A stretch of DNA of 64,000 nucleotides from Brevibacillus brevis (GTDB lineage: Bacteria > Bacillota > Bacilli > Brevibacillales > Brevibacillaceae), in contig NZ_CP041767.1 of NCBI RefSeq assembly GCF_022026395.1, positions 4,663,501-4,727,500 on the forward strand. The letters run 5' to 3'. Below, piece after piece: positions 52,661-60,224 of this stretch. Positions within the stretch are counted from its first letter, which is position 1. Every line of letters begins with the position of its first letter. A model generated the notes under the pieces. That model was not told the DNA's origin. It did no database searches and worked only from the letters and a program-made list of their open reading frames with translations. The translations under genes were made by a program, and so were the position numbers.

Positions 52661-53433
52661 ATCGCCTCGTCCTCCTTGCCCAGGTAGGCTTCTACGACAC
52701 GCGGATTGCTGAGCACATCCTCGGGAGTTCCCTCTGCGATCTTCTGTCCGTAGTCGAGGACGATTACTTTTTCCGAGATTTTTTTGATCAACCCCATATC
52801 GTGCTCGATGATCAGCACTGTCAACTCGTAATGGGTGCGGATTCGCTTGATCAAAGCAATCAGGTCTTCCTTCTCCTCATAATTCAGCCCCGCAGCAGGC
52901 TCATCAAGCAGCAACACCCGCGGCTTGGTAGCTAAGGCCCGCGCGATCTCCAAATAACGCTGGGCGCCGTACGGCAAGTTTTTCGCAATGCGCCAGCAAC
53001 TGTCTTCCATCCCCACGAAACGAAGGCAGTCCCTTGCCGTATCCTCGATCAACTGTTCCTCTCGGTGCTGTTCCCTAGTCTGCCATAGTGCTCCCCAGAC
53101 GGTTTGGCTCGTGCGGCTGTGCATGCCTGATTTGACATTATCCAAGACCGTCAAATTCGGAAACAGCCGCAAGTTTTGAAACGTTCGCGCCATACCGAGC
53201 AGTGTGATTTGGCTTGGCTTTTTTCCCACGAGCTGGTTGCCTTCAAGAATGATCTGCCCCGCTGTCGGACGGTAAAATCCGGTGATCATGTTGAAGACGG
53301 ATGTTTTCCCCGCTCCATTCGGGCCAATGAGACTGCTGATCGAGCCTGGGCTGATAGCAAAAGACAGATCGTTTACCGCAGTCAGACCGCCGAATTTAAG
53401 CGTTACATTTTTCACTGTCAAGCTTGACGTCAT
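52657..53433 (-). CDS. livG: Branched-chain/hydrophobic amino acid ABC importer ATPase, LivG type
   Basis: Walker A IGPNGAGKTSVFNMITG near 38, LPYGAQRYLEIARAL as a variant signature (YGAQR in place of SGGQ, typical of LivG), and VLLLDEPAAGLN as Walker B. ATG 53433 follows GGAAGGGGGCAGCAGTA and overlaps the livM end by 38 bases. Confidence 0.88.
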   Translation of the reverse strand: MTSSLTVKNVTLKFGGLTAVNDLSFAISPGSISSLIGPNGAGKTSVFNMITGFYRPTAGQIILEGNQLVGKKPSQITLLGMARTFQNLRLFPNLTVLDNVKSGMHSRTSQTVWGALWQTREQHREEQLIEDTARDCLRFVGMEDSCWRIAKNLPYGAQRYLEIARALATKPRVLLLDEPAAGLNYEEKEDLIALIKRIRTHYELTVLIIEHDMGLIKKISEKVIVLDYGQKIAEGTPEDVLSNPRVVEAYLGKEDEAI

Positions 53434-54403
53434 TACTGCTGCCCCCTTCCGTAGCCTCCTCGGTCTCGCCACGTCTAGCTCCTTGTTTCATCTCATAGCG
53501 TGCTGGCCACAGTCCTTGTGGGCGAAACAGCATCATGGCGACCAGCGCTGCACCGAAGATCAAATACCGCCAATCTTCCACGGAACGCAGCAGCTCCGGC
53601 AAGGCAATGACCAGCACGGCGCCCAAGACGACACCGGGAATGCTGCCCAAGCCCCCCAGTACCACTGCCAAAAGAATCATGATGGACTGGGTAAAGCTAA
53701 AGCTGAGCGGCGCAATCGCACTCATTTTGACAGCAAAAACAGAACCAGCCAGACTCCCGATGACAGCTCCGATCGAATACGCCAACAGCTTCATATTAAT
53801 CCGGTTAATGCCCATCGCCTCCGCAGCATCCTCGTCCTCACGAATATACATCCACGCCCTGCCGATGCGGGATGTGCCCAACCGTTTGACAGCCACCACC
53901 ACCAAAACAGCAATGATCAAGATCAAATAGTAAAAATCGGTCTGGCCGCCAAGCACATAACTCCCAATAGAAGGGCGCGGGATTCCGTAAATACCTGAAG
54001 CTGATCCGGTAATAGTAAGATTGATCGCTAAAATACGAATAATTTCCCCAAAACCGAGGGTGACGATTGCCAGGTAGTCACTGCGCAACCGAAGTGTCGG
54101 CGCTCCGATGATCACACCCACAATAGCCGCAAATGCCATGGACACAGGCAAGGTAAGCCAAAACGACCATTGATATACCGTCATCAGAATGCCTGTCGTA
54201 TAAGCACCTACGGCAAAAAAGGCGGCGTAGCCCAAGTCGAGTAATCCGGCAAAACCGACTACCACATTTAGCCCCTGCGCCAAGACAACGTAGAAAAAGG
54301 CAAGTGTCGCAACATCCAGCCAGTAGTTATTGGACAGAAAAGGGAGTACACACGCGACGGCGAGCAACAGGACAACAGCGATTTTTTTTCGAGATGGATT
54401 CAT
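53396..54403 (-). CDS. livM: Branched-chain/hydrophobic amino acid ABC importer permease, LivM type
   Basis: About nine membrane helices, with LDLGYAAFFAVGAYTTGIL near 58, GIPRPSIGSYVLGG near 147, and the coupling loop RTSRIGRAW-like TSRIGRAWMYIREDEDAAEA near 187. The cytoplasmic tail after 290 is longer and charged. It forms the membrane channel with LivH. Confidence 0.88.
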   Translation of the reverse strand: MNPSRKKIAVVLLLAVACVLPFLSNNYWLDVATLAFFYVVLAQGLNVVVGFAGLLDLGYAAFFAVGAYTTGILMTVYQWSFWLTLPVSMAFAAIVGVIIGAPTLRLRSDYLAIVTLGFGEIIRILAINLTITGSASGIYGIPRPSIGSYVLGGQTDFYYLILIIAVLVVVAVKRLGTSRIGRAWMYIREDEDAAEAMGINRINMKLLAYSIGAVIGSLAGSVFAVKMSAIAPLSFSFTQSIMILLAVVLGGLGSIPGVVLGAVLVIALPELLRSVEDWRYLIFGAALVAMMLFRPQGLWPARYEMKQGARRGETEEATEGGSSNDVKLDSEKCNA

Positions 54404-54406
54404 CCG

Positions 54407-55309
54407 CTACATCCTCTCTGTCACTTTCTCACCCATGATGCCCGTTGGCTTCAATACGAGAATCAAAATCAACAGGGAAAAGGCCACGACGTCCTTCCAT
54501 GAACCGCCGAACATAAATGTTCCGGCTGTCTCCATCATCCCAAGCAACAGCCCGCCCAGCATCGCTCCCGGAATGCTGCCAATCCCGCCCAAAACCGCTG
54601 CGGTAAACGCCTTGAGCCCAATGATAAAGCCCATCATGAAATTGACGGTTCCGTAATAAGCACCTGCCATCGTGCCCGCCCCTGCTGCCAACGAAGCACC
54701 GATGAAAAAGGTCAAGCCAATGACTTTATGCACATGGATGCCCATTAATTGACAAGCCGTCTGATCGAGCGCAATCGCCCGCATAGCCTTGCCATACAGC
54801 GAGCGATTGATGAATAAATGCAAGCCCAGCATCAAAAGTGCCGAGATGATGACAAGTCCGATTTGGACATACGTGATTTTGGCCCCTAGTAGACTAATGC
54901 CGTCGTGAGAAAGCTGCAAAGGATACACTTGATACTGCGCCCCCCAAACAATCATCGAGCCATTTTCCAAAAAGAGAGAAACACCAATTGCCGTAATCAG
55001 GATAGAGAGTCGTGGAGCCAACAAGAGCGGCCGATATGCCACCTTCTCGATCCCCATCCCGATGACGCCGACAATCACCATCGTCAGCAATAAGACAATC
55101 AATATTCCCATCAAACCTGCTCCAGGTGAATCTCCGCCAAGCACGCTGAGCAAGGTATAGCCGACAAATGCACCGAGCATGTAGAGATCGCCATGCGCGA
55201 AGTTGAGCAGCTTGATAATGCCAAAAACCATCGTATAGCCCAAAGCGATCAAACTGTAAAAGGCACCAATAACCAGTCCGTCCGCCAGTGTTTGGACGAG
55301 AATATCCAT
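54407..55309 (-). CDS. livH: Branched-chain/hydrophobic amino acid ABC importer permease, LivH type
   Basis: Typical LivH: GLVIGAFYSLIALGYTMVFG near the start, IKLLNFAHGDLYMLGAFVGY near 40, and the coupling segment YGKAMRAIALDQTACQLMGI near 180. The ATG at 55309 fits the family N-terminus better than one at 55345, though both have some ribosome binding sequence. Three bases separate it from livM. Confidence 0.88.
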   Translation of the reverse strand: MDILVQTLADGLVIGAFYSLIALGYTMVFGIIKLLNFAHGDLYMLGAFVGYTLLSVLGGDSPGAGLMGILIVLLLTMVIVGVIGMGIEKVAYRPLLLAPRLSILITAIGVSLFLENGSMIVWGAQYQVYPLQLSHDGISLLGAKITYVQIGLVIISALLMLGLHLFINRSLYGKAMRAIALDQTACQLMGIHVHKVIGLTFFIGASLAAGAGTMAGAYYGTVNFMMGFIIGLKAFTAAVLGGIGSIPGAMLGGLLLGMMETAGTFMFGGSWKDVVAFSLLILILVLKPTGIMGEKVTERM

Positions 55310-55350
55310 TCCTCCACCATCCTTACTTGAGGTAATGATTGACATATACC

Positions 55351-56493
55351 CTACTTCGCTAACGTGAACTTGCCACCCGTCACTTTCAAAACGGCGAAGT
55401 TGGAGGTATCCAGCGTATTTTGCGCATTGAACGAGATCGTTTGTCCGAGTGCCTTGAAATCTTTTGTTTCTTTGATTGCCTTTTTGATGGCGTCACGGTC
55501 AGTCGATTTCGCCCGTCCGATCGCATCTGCCAGCAGATTGACCGCATTGTAGCTCAACGCTGAGAAAGGACCCGGTGCCAAGTTATACGCCTGCTTGTAG
55601 GCAGAAGTGAATACCTCTGCCCCCTCGATGAATTCCGCTGTAGGGGTCGCGGTAATCAAAAGACCTTCCGCATTGTCTGCGCCTGCAATCTTGATGACAT
55701 CCTCACTGAATGAGCCATCGCCTGCGAGGAACAGACCCGATACACCTTTTTGTTTAAATTGCTTAACCATCAGTCCACCAGCCGCATAATAGCCAGTAAA
55801 ATACGTCGCGTCCGGCTGGAGACCTTTGATTTTTGTGACCAGCGCGCTGAAATCTTTTTCTTCGGGGTTGATCGCTTCGTACGCGATGACTGTGCCGCCG
55901 GATTTTTCAACGGATGCTTTGGCAAAATCGGCCAAATCTTTGGCGTAGGCAGAATTATCATGGATGAGTACGACTTTTTTCGCTTGGTTCGCTGCCATGT
56001 AATCTGCTGCGGTTTGAGCTTGATCTGGGGTTAGGCCATTAATCAAAAAGAGGGTGTCATAACCTTGCGCGGGCAATTTGGCTGAGTTGGCTGCGGGAAC
56101 GATCATGGGAATGTTGGCATTTTTGAATACACCCGATGAAGGTAGTGTCGCACCTGAGCAGTAACCACCGATGACAGCCACTACGTTTTGGGAGACCAGC
56201 TTATTGGCTGCCGTCGCCGCCATTTGTGGATCGCAGCCATCATCAGCTACTTCGATCTTCAATTTTTTTCCAAGAACTCCACCGCTGTCGTTTATTTTTT
56301 TAACAGCCATTTCAATGGCGTTTTGCATGTCTTTTCCATCCGTTGCATTGTTACCAGTTACTGGTAAAACTACACCAACGAGTATTTCGCTAGCATCTGC
56401 GCCTCCAGTAGAAGCTCCTTGATTGGCACATCCCGCTACAGCAAGTGAAAGAGTCAACATCGCCGCGACCATCACACTTCCCCATTTTTTCAT
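55351..56493 (-). CDS. Leu/Ile/Val-type ABC binding lipoprotein
   Basis: A lipobox (AVAGC, Cys near 22) precedes a family-6 ligand-binding domain: ILVGVVLPVTGNNATDGKDM near 35, IGGYCSGATLPSSGVFKNANIP (start quoted: IGGYCSGATLPSSGVFKNAN) near 110, and LSYNAVNLLADAI near 315. The N-terminal SG/AT ligand positions of the class are kept. It is the dedicated receptor of the LivFGHM-type transporter. Confidence 0.87.
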   Translation of the reverse strand: MKKWGSVMVAAMLTLSLAVAGCANQGASTGGADASEILVGVVLPVTGNNATDGKDMQNAIEMAVKKINDSGGVLGKKLKIEVADDGCDPQMAATAANKLVSQNVVAVIGGYCSGATLPSSGVFKNANIPMIVPAANSAKLPAQGYDTLFLINGLTPDQAQTAADYMAANQAKKVVLIHDNSAYAKDLADFAKASVEKSGGTVIAYEAINPEEKDFSALVTKIKGLQPDATYFTGYYAAGGLMVKQFKQKGVSGLFLAGDGSFSEDVIKIAGADNAEGLLITATPTAEFIEGAEVFTSAYKQAYNLAPGPFSALSYNAVNLLADAIGRAKSTDRDAIKKAIKETKDFKALGQTISFNAQNTLDTSNFAVLKVTGGKFTLAK

Positions 56494-56514
56494 AGCCCAT
56501 CCCCCATTCGAATA

Positions 56515-58182
56515 TTATTCGATTGATGCCCATTTCCAGTCGATTGCGCCTAGACCATCCTGGAAGATTCCTTTTACCTTGTCATTCTTCACCCATGTAT
56601 GCGTGTAGAAGTAGATCGGCATAATCGGCATTTCGTCCATCATGATTTGCTCGGCTTCACGCAAAATCGCCTTGCGTTTTTCTGGATCACTCTCGGTGGC
56701 GGACTGATTCAGCAGCTCTTTGAATCTCGGATTTTCCCAACGCGTATCATTGTTTCCTCCGTCCTTTTCCTTGAACAGCTCCAGGAAGTTGATCGGATCG
56801 TTGAAGTCACCCGACCAGCCGAGACGCCCGACCTGATAGTTACCCTCGTGCATGGTCTCGAGGTACACCTTCCATTCCTGATTTTCCAGCTTCACATCTG
56901 CACCAAGGTTTTGTCGCCATTGGTCCTGAATCGCTTCTGCGATCTTTTTATGTCCTTCCGATGTGTTGTAGCTAAGCTTGATCGGCGGCAGTTTAGAGAT
57001 GCCCAGCTCTTTCATTCCTTCTTCTAACAGCTTTTTGGCCGTATCTTGATCATTGTCTTTGAAATAACCGCCCGTATTGAGTCCCATTGTCGGAGGAACT
57101 GCTGCCATCGCTGGCTGCTGATTCGCTTGGAGTACGTTGTCAATCAAGATTTGACGGTTAATGGCGTAGGCAAAAGCTTTACGAATCTTCACGTTATTGA
57201 ACGGAGGTTTCTCTGTATTGAACTTGTACCAGTAGGTAGCACCGACAGGCTTCACTTGCAGCTTTCCGCTATCTTTAAGCGCTGGCATCGCATCTGTTGG
57301 CAGCGAGCTTAACGGACTGCCTGCCCAGTCAATCTCGCCGTTTTCGAACATGGACAGCTCTGTATTTTCATCCTCCACCATCGAGAACTCAATCTTGTCC
57401 AGCTTGACACTCTCTTTGTCCCAGTAGTTGTCGTTTTTCACGAGTATCATTTTGCTTTTGTGTTCCCAAGACTCCATCTTAAATGGACCATTCCCTACGT
57501 GTGTTTTGGCTTCTCCAGCCCATTTTTCATTGGCCTCGACTACTTTTTTATTTACCGGGAAATAAGTTTGGAAGGCGGTTAGCTCCAGAAAAAAGGGGGT
57601 TGGATTCGTCAACTCTACTTGAAGGGTCTTGTCATCCAATGCTTTTACGCCGACATCATCCAAGCTGCCGGTCCCTTTGTTCGCCTTCTCCGCATTCTTG
57701 ATGTAATAGAGTTGATAGGCGTAATTGGACGCTGTCTTCGGATCGAGAGCTCGCTTCCACGCGTATTCGAAATCGTGGGCTGTTACCGATTCTCCGTTGC
57801 TCCATTTGGAGTCTCTCAGCTTGAAGGTGTATGTTTTCATGTCACTCGATACTTCAATTTTCTCGGCTACTGCTTCCTCTGGCTTGCCCGAAGGCCCGAT
57901 GCGTGTCAGCCCATCAAAAACTGCTTTGACGATAGCTGCAGAAGTCGTGTCTTCCGCAAGTCCAGGATCACCTGTAGGAGGTTCGGAGTGAAGATTCCAG
58001 CGGAGGACTTGTGCTTTTGCTGATTCTTTCGCCGTGGCGGCAGGTGCTGGCTGCGTGCCCGACTGTCCACTCTGTGCCGCTTGCTCGGCTGGCTTCGCTA
58101 CAGGCTGTCCGCCTCCACATCCTGCCAACGCTACTCCCATGACTGCTAGACTACTCATTACTGCCAACATGTTTTTTTTCAT
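56515..58182 (-). CDS. Oligopeptide-type binding lipoprotein (OppA/DppE family), orphan receptor
   Basis: A lipoprotein signal (VALAGC, Cys near 22), a QP/A-rich linker, and a family-5 solute-binding domain: LRWNLHSEPPTGDPGLAEDT near 62, MKTYTFKLRDSKWSNGE near 115, and GNYQVGRLGWSGDFNDP near 445. No OppBCDF genes are present. It is the first gene of the operon and is followed by a complete LivFGHM-type importer with its own receptor. It should bind peptides, plausibly Pro/Hyp-containing ones, and either lend them to another Opp system or to this one. ATG 58182 has GGGGG nine bases upstream. Confidence 0.85.
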   Translation of the reverse strand: MKKNMLAVMSSLAVMGVALAGCGGGQPVAKPAEQAAQSGQSGTQPAPAATAKESAKAQVLRWNLHSEPPTGDPGLAEDTTSAAIVKAVFDGLTRIGPSGKPEEAVAEKIEVSSDMKTYTFKLRDSKWSNGESVTAHDFEYAWKRALDPKTASNYAYQLYYIKNAEKANKGTGSLDDVGVKALDDKTLQVELTNPTPFFLELTAFQTYFPVNKKVVEANEKWAGEAKTHVGNGPFKMESWEHKSKMILVKNDNYWDKESVKLDKIEFSMVEDENTELSMFENGEIDWAGSPLSSLPTDAMPALKDSGKLQVKPVGATYWYKFNTEKPPFNNVKIRKAFAYAINRQILIDNVLQANQQPAMAAVPPTMGLNTGGYFKDNDQDTAKKLLEEGMKELGISKLPPIKLSYNTSEGHKKIAEAIQDQWRQNLGADVKLENQEWKVYLETMHEGNYQVGRLGWSGDFNDPINFLELFKEKDGGNNDTRWENPRFKELLNQSATESDPEKRKAILREAEQIMMDEMPIMPIYFYTHTWVKNDKVKGIFQDGLGAIDWKWASIE

Positions 58183-58236
58183 TTGATCAACCCCCATTGT
58201 TCAGTCGTTATGCACTTGTTTTCAGAATTATCAGAA

Positions 58237-58252
58237 TGCAAAAGGTGTGCCA
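58237..58252 (-). promoter_or_regulatory. Sigma-54 promoter 2 (transport operon)
   Basis: Minus strand TGGCACACCTTTTGCA, a full match to TGGCAC-N5-TTGCW. Expected start near 58226, 44 bases before the first gene. Confidence 0.85.
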
Positions 58253-58305
58253 AAAAATGAATGCGGCTGTACCTTCGTTCTAGCCTTGGTTGTTGTAAAC
58301 TTTTT

Positions 58306-58319
58306 TGTACACTGTATAC
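58306..58319. promoter_or_regulatory. Palindrome shared with 32396-32414
   Basis: TGTACACTGTATAC, differing by one base from TGTACACGGTATAC upstream of the glycosylation operon. It lies about 55 bases upstream of sigma-54 promoter 2. Confidence 0.4.
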
Positions 58320-58362
58320 CTTGTCGTGTTTCAAATCTTAGACACCGCTGTTAGACAAAAAA

Positions 58363-58400
58363 AGCCTCAGCCCATTTACTTGGCCAAGACTTTTGTCTCT
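58363..58400 (-). terminator. Probable terminator of the Xaa-Pro peptidase gene
   Basis: On the minus strand a G/C-rich stem with G-U pairs (GTCTTGGCC with GGGCTGAGGC) ends in seven T, just after the stop at 58405. Confidence 0.5.
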
Positions 58401-58404
58401 CGAT

Positions 58405-59472
58405 TTACAAAATGATCAATTCGCGCGGTGAATGTGTCAGCACCTCATTGCCACTCTCTGTGACAATCAGATCGTCTTCGATACGGACCCCACCAAGCTC
58501 TGGGATATAAATCCCCGGCTCTACGGTCAAAATCATGCCTTCTCGGAGGACAGTCGTGCAACGTGTGGACATAAATGGCTCCTCATGAATATCGAGACCC
58601 ACTCCATGCCCCATCCCATGTCCAAATCGCTCGCCATAGCCGTGCTCCGTGATGTAGTCCCGTGCGAAGGCGTCAGCCTCTTTCCCGGTAATGCCAGGAC
58701 GAATGCCTGCAACAGCCCGATTGCGTGCTTCCAAAACGATCTCGTAGATGGCTTTGAGCTGTTCATCAGGAGTTCCAACAGCAACCGAACGGGTAATATC
58801 AGAGCGATACCCTTGATACAATGCACCAAAATCCATCGTGACCATATCGCCCGCTTCAATCGTTTTTTCACTCGCTACGCCATGGGGAAGTGCGGAACGA
58901 TAGCCAGAAGCAATAATGATGTCAAAAGCAGAGCCCGACGCCCCTTCCTTTCGCATGAACATTTCCAATTCGTTAGACACCGCGAGCTCTGTGATACCAG
59001 GACGCAGAAAAGAAGTAATATGGGAGAATGCCGCATCGGCGATTTGCGCAGCCGTTCGAATGATCGCCAGTTCTTCCTTTGTCTTTATCATCCGCAATCC
59101 TTCAATGACACCTGACGTCGGAATGAATGCTGTTTGGACCGCCTCACTGTATTTACGATGCAAGGCAAACGAGACATTCTCCTCCTCAAAGCCGAGATGG
59201 TTGATCCCCATCGCTTCCGTCTGGCGCGCTACTTCGCTGAAAATGGATTCTTTTGTCGGCAAATAAACGATCTCAAAGCCTGTTGCTTGTGCTTGCGCTT
59301 GGGCTGTGTAACGGAAATCTGTGAAGAGCTTGGCTTGGTCCCTTGAAATGAGGACAACTCCGTATGTACCTGTAAAATTTGTGAGGTATCGGCGATTTTG
59401 TCCATTGGTGATCAACATCCCGTCAATCCCAAGTGAATCGAATTGCTCACGCAGTCTTGTTACTTTTTCCAT
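58405..59472 (-). CDS. Xaa-Pro peptidase, M24 family
   Basis: Cleaves the bond before or after proline/hydroxyproline in short peptides. All five metal ligands of the pita-bread fold are visible: Asp in TMDFGALYQGYRSDITRS (two), His in FGHGMGHGVGLDIHE, Glu in TVEPGIYIPELGG and Glu in VRIEDD. The N-terminal creatinase-like domain covers about 1-125. At 355 residues it is the usual Bacillus PapA/YqhT size. ATG 59472 is nine bases from AGAGGG. It has its own sigma-54 promoter, which ties it to hydroxyproline use. Confidence 0.88.
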   Translation of the reverse strand: MEKVTRLREQFDSLGIDGMLITNGQNRRYLTNFTGTYGVVLISRDQAKLFTDFRYTAQAQAQATGFEIVYLPTKESIFSEVARQTEAMGINHLGFEEENVSFALHRKYSEAVQTAFIPTSGVIEGLRMIKTKEELAIIRTAAQIADAAFSHITSFLRPGITELAVSNELEMFMRKEGASGSAFDIIIASGYRSALPHGVASEKTIEAGDMVTMDFGALYQGYRSDITRSVAVGTPDEQLKAIYEIVLEARNRAVAGIRPGITGKEADAFARDYITEHGYGERFGHGMGHGVGLDIHEEPFMSTRCTTVLREGMILTVEPGIYIPELGGVRIEDDLIVTESGNEVLTHSPRELIIL

Positions 59473-59526
59473 CTCTGTCATCCCTCTTTTGTTTGTCATG
59501 ATTGGGCTAGTTCTTTAAGAATATTC

Positions 59527-59542
59527 AGCAAGTATTGTGCCA
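59527..59542 (-). promoter_or_regulatory. Sigma-54 promoter 3 (Xaa-Pro peptidase)
   Basis: Minus strand TGGCACAATACTTGCT, a full consensus match; leader about 44 bases. Divergent from promoter 4 with only 27 bases between. Confidence 0.85.
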
Positions 59543-59569
59543 GCCAGGATGATTTCACTCGCTTTCCCA

Positions 59570-59585
59570 TGGCACGACACTTGCA
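59570..59585 (+). promoter_or_regulatory. Sigma-54 promoter 4 (dehydrogenase subunit operon)
   Basis: TGGCACGACACTTGCA, a full consensus match; start expected near 59597, 23 bases before the first gene. Confidence 0.85.
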
Positions 59586-59619
59586 TTTTCATCAAGCAAG
59601 AATGAAAGGAGGCTTCATC

Positions 59620-59892
59620 ATGGAATCGCATCTATTGATTATCTGCCGTTGTGAAGAAGTAACTCTCGCTGAATTGGAAGAAACCGCCCAAACCTACCAA
59701 TGTACCGCACGCGAGCTCAAGCTACGGACCAGAGCCGGCATGGGCTGCTGCGGTGGTAGAACCTGCCGTACATTGATCGATCAGGTCATTCAGCAAGTAA
59801 CTGGCCAAGCGCCTTCTCATACTGTACCTCTTGGGTACCAACCGCCTATCCGTCCTGTCTCATTTCAAACGCTTGGGGGACAACGTACATGA
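59620..59892 (+). CDS. BFD-like [2Fe-2S] protein, 90 aa
   Basis: Cysteines at 9, 11, 43/44 and 49 (ICRCEEV, GMGCCGGRTC) match the Fer2_BFD domain, which in larger amino acid dehydrogenases is fused to the FAD/NAD subunit. Here it is a separate small chain. ATG 59620 follows AAAGGAGGCTTCATC; the frame is open further upstream, but that part overlaps the divergent promoters. It overlaps the next gene as ATGA. It probably shuttles electrons inside the D-hydroxyproline dehydrogenase. Confidence 0.85.
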   Translation: MESHLLIICRCEEVTLAELEETAQTYQCTARELKLRTRAGMGCCGGRTCRTLIDQVIQQVTGQAPSHTVPLGYQPPIRPVSFQTLGGQRT

Positions 59893-60224
59893 GTCAACGA
59901 ATTGATCACCATCCGGTTCTCGGTTCACTCGGGGTTAGAAAGCAGCTTCCTTTTTATTATAACGGCTCTGTCTATACGGCTTACGAAGGCGAGACGATTG
60001 CGGGAGCCCTATTGGCCGCAGGTGTCCGTACGCTTCGGGTGCATGAGGAAAAAGGAACACCGCGAGGAATTTACTGCAATATCGGTCATTGCTATGAATG
60101 TCGCGTCCATGTAGACGGTGTCCCTACCGTGCGTGCTTGTATGACGCTTGTGCAGGAAGGCATGCGAGTGAATGCGGGTTCTGTCCTTCCTACTCCCTTG
60201 AAAAAAGGAGGGCATGGTGCATGA
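59889..60224 (+). CDS. 2Fe-2S ferredoxin-like subunit (Fer2_4), 111 aa
   Basis: Plant-type 2Fe-2S subunit as in HcnA/LhpF-like proteins: cysteines at 63, 68, 71 and 84 (YCNIGHCYECRVHVDGVPTV then RAC), preceded by the YEGETIAGALLAAG helix. It overlaps both neighbours by four bases (ATGA at each end), so the three subunits are made in fixed ratio. Confidence 0.87.
   Translation: MSQRIDHHPVLGSLGVRKQLPFYYNGSVYTAYEGETIAGALLAAGVRTLRVHEEKGTPRGIYCNIGHCYECRVHVDGVPTVRACMTLVQEGMRVNAGSVLPTPLKKGGHGA

Noticed and set aside
59443..59619. N-terminal extension of the BFD-like protein by 59 codons
   Set aside because: It would span the divergent sigma-54 promoters, and the strong ribosome binding site is directly before 59620.
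60098..60220. N-terminal extension of the FAD/NAD subunit by 41 codons
   Set aside because: It lies inside the 2Fe-2S gene in another frame; the ATGA overlap with AAAAAAGGAGG marks the true start at 60221.
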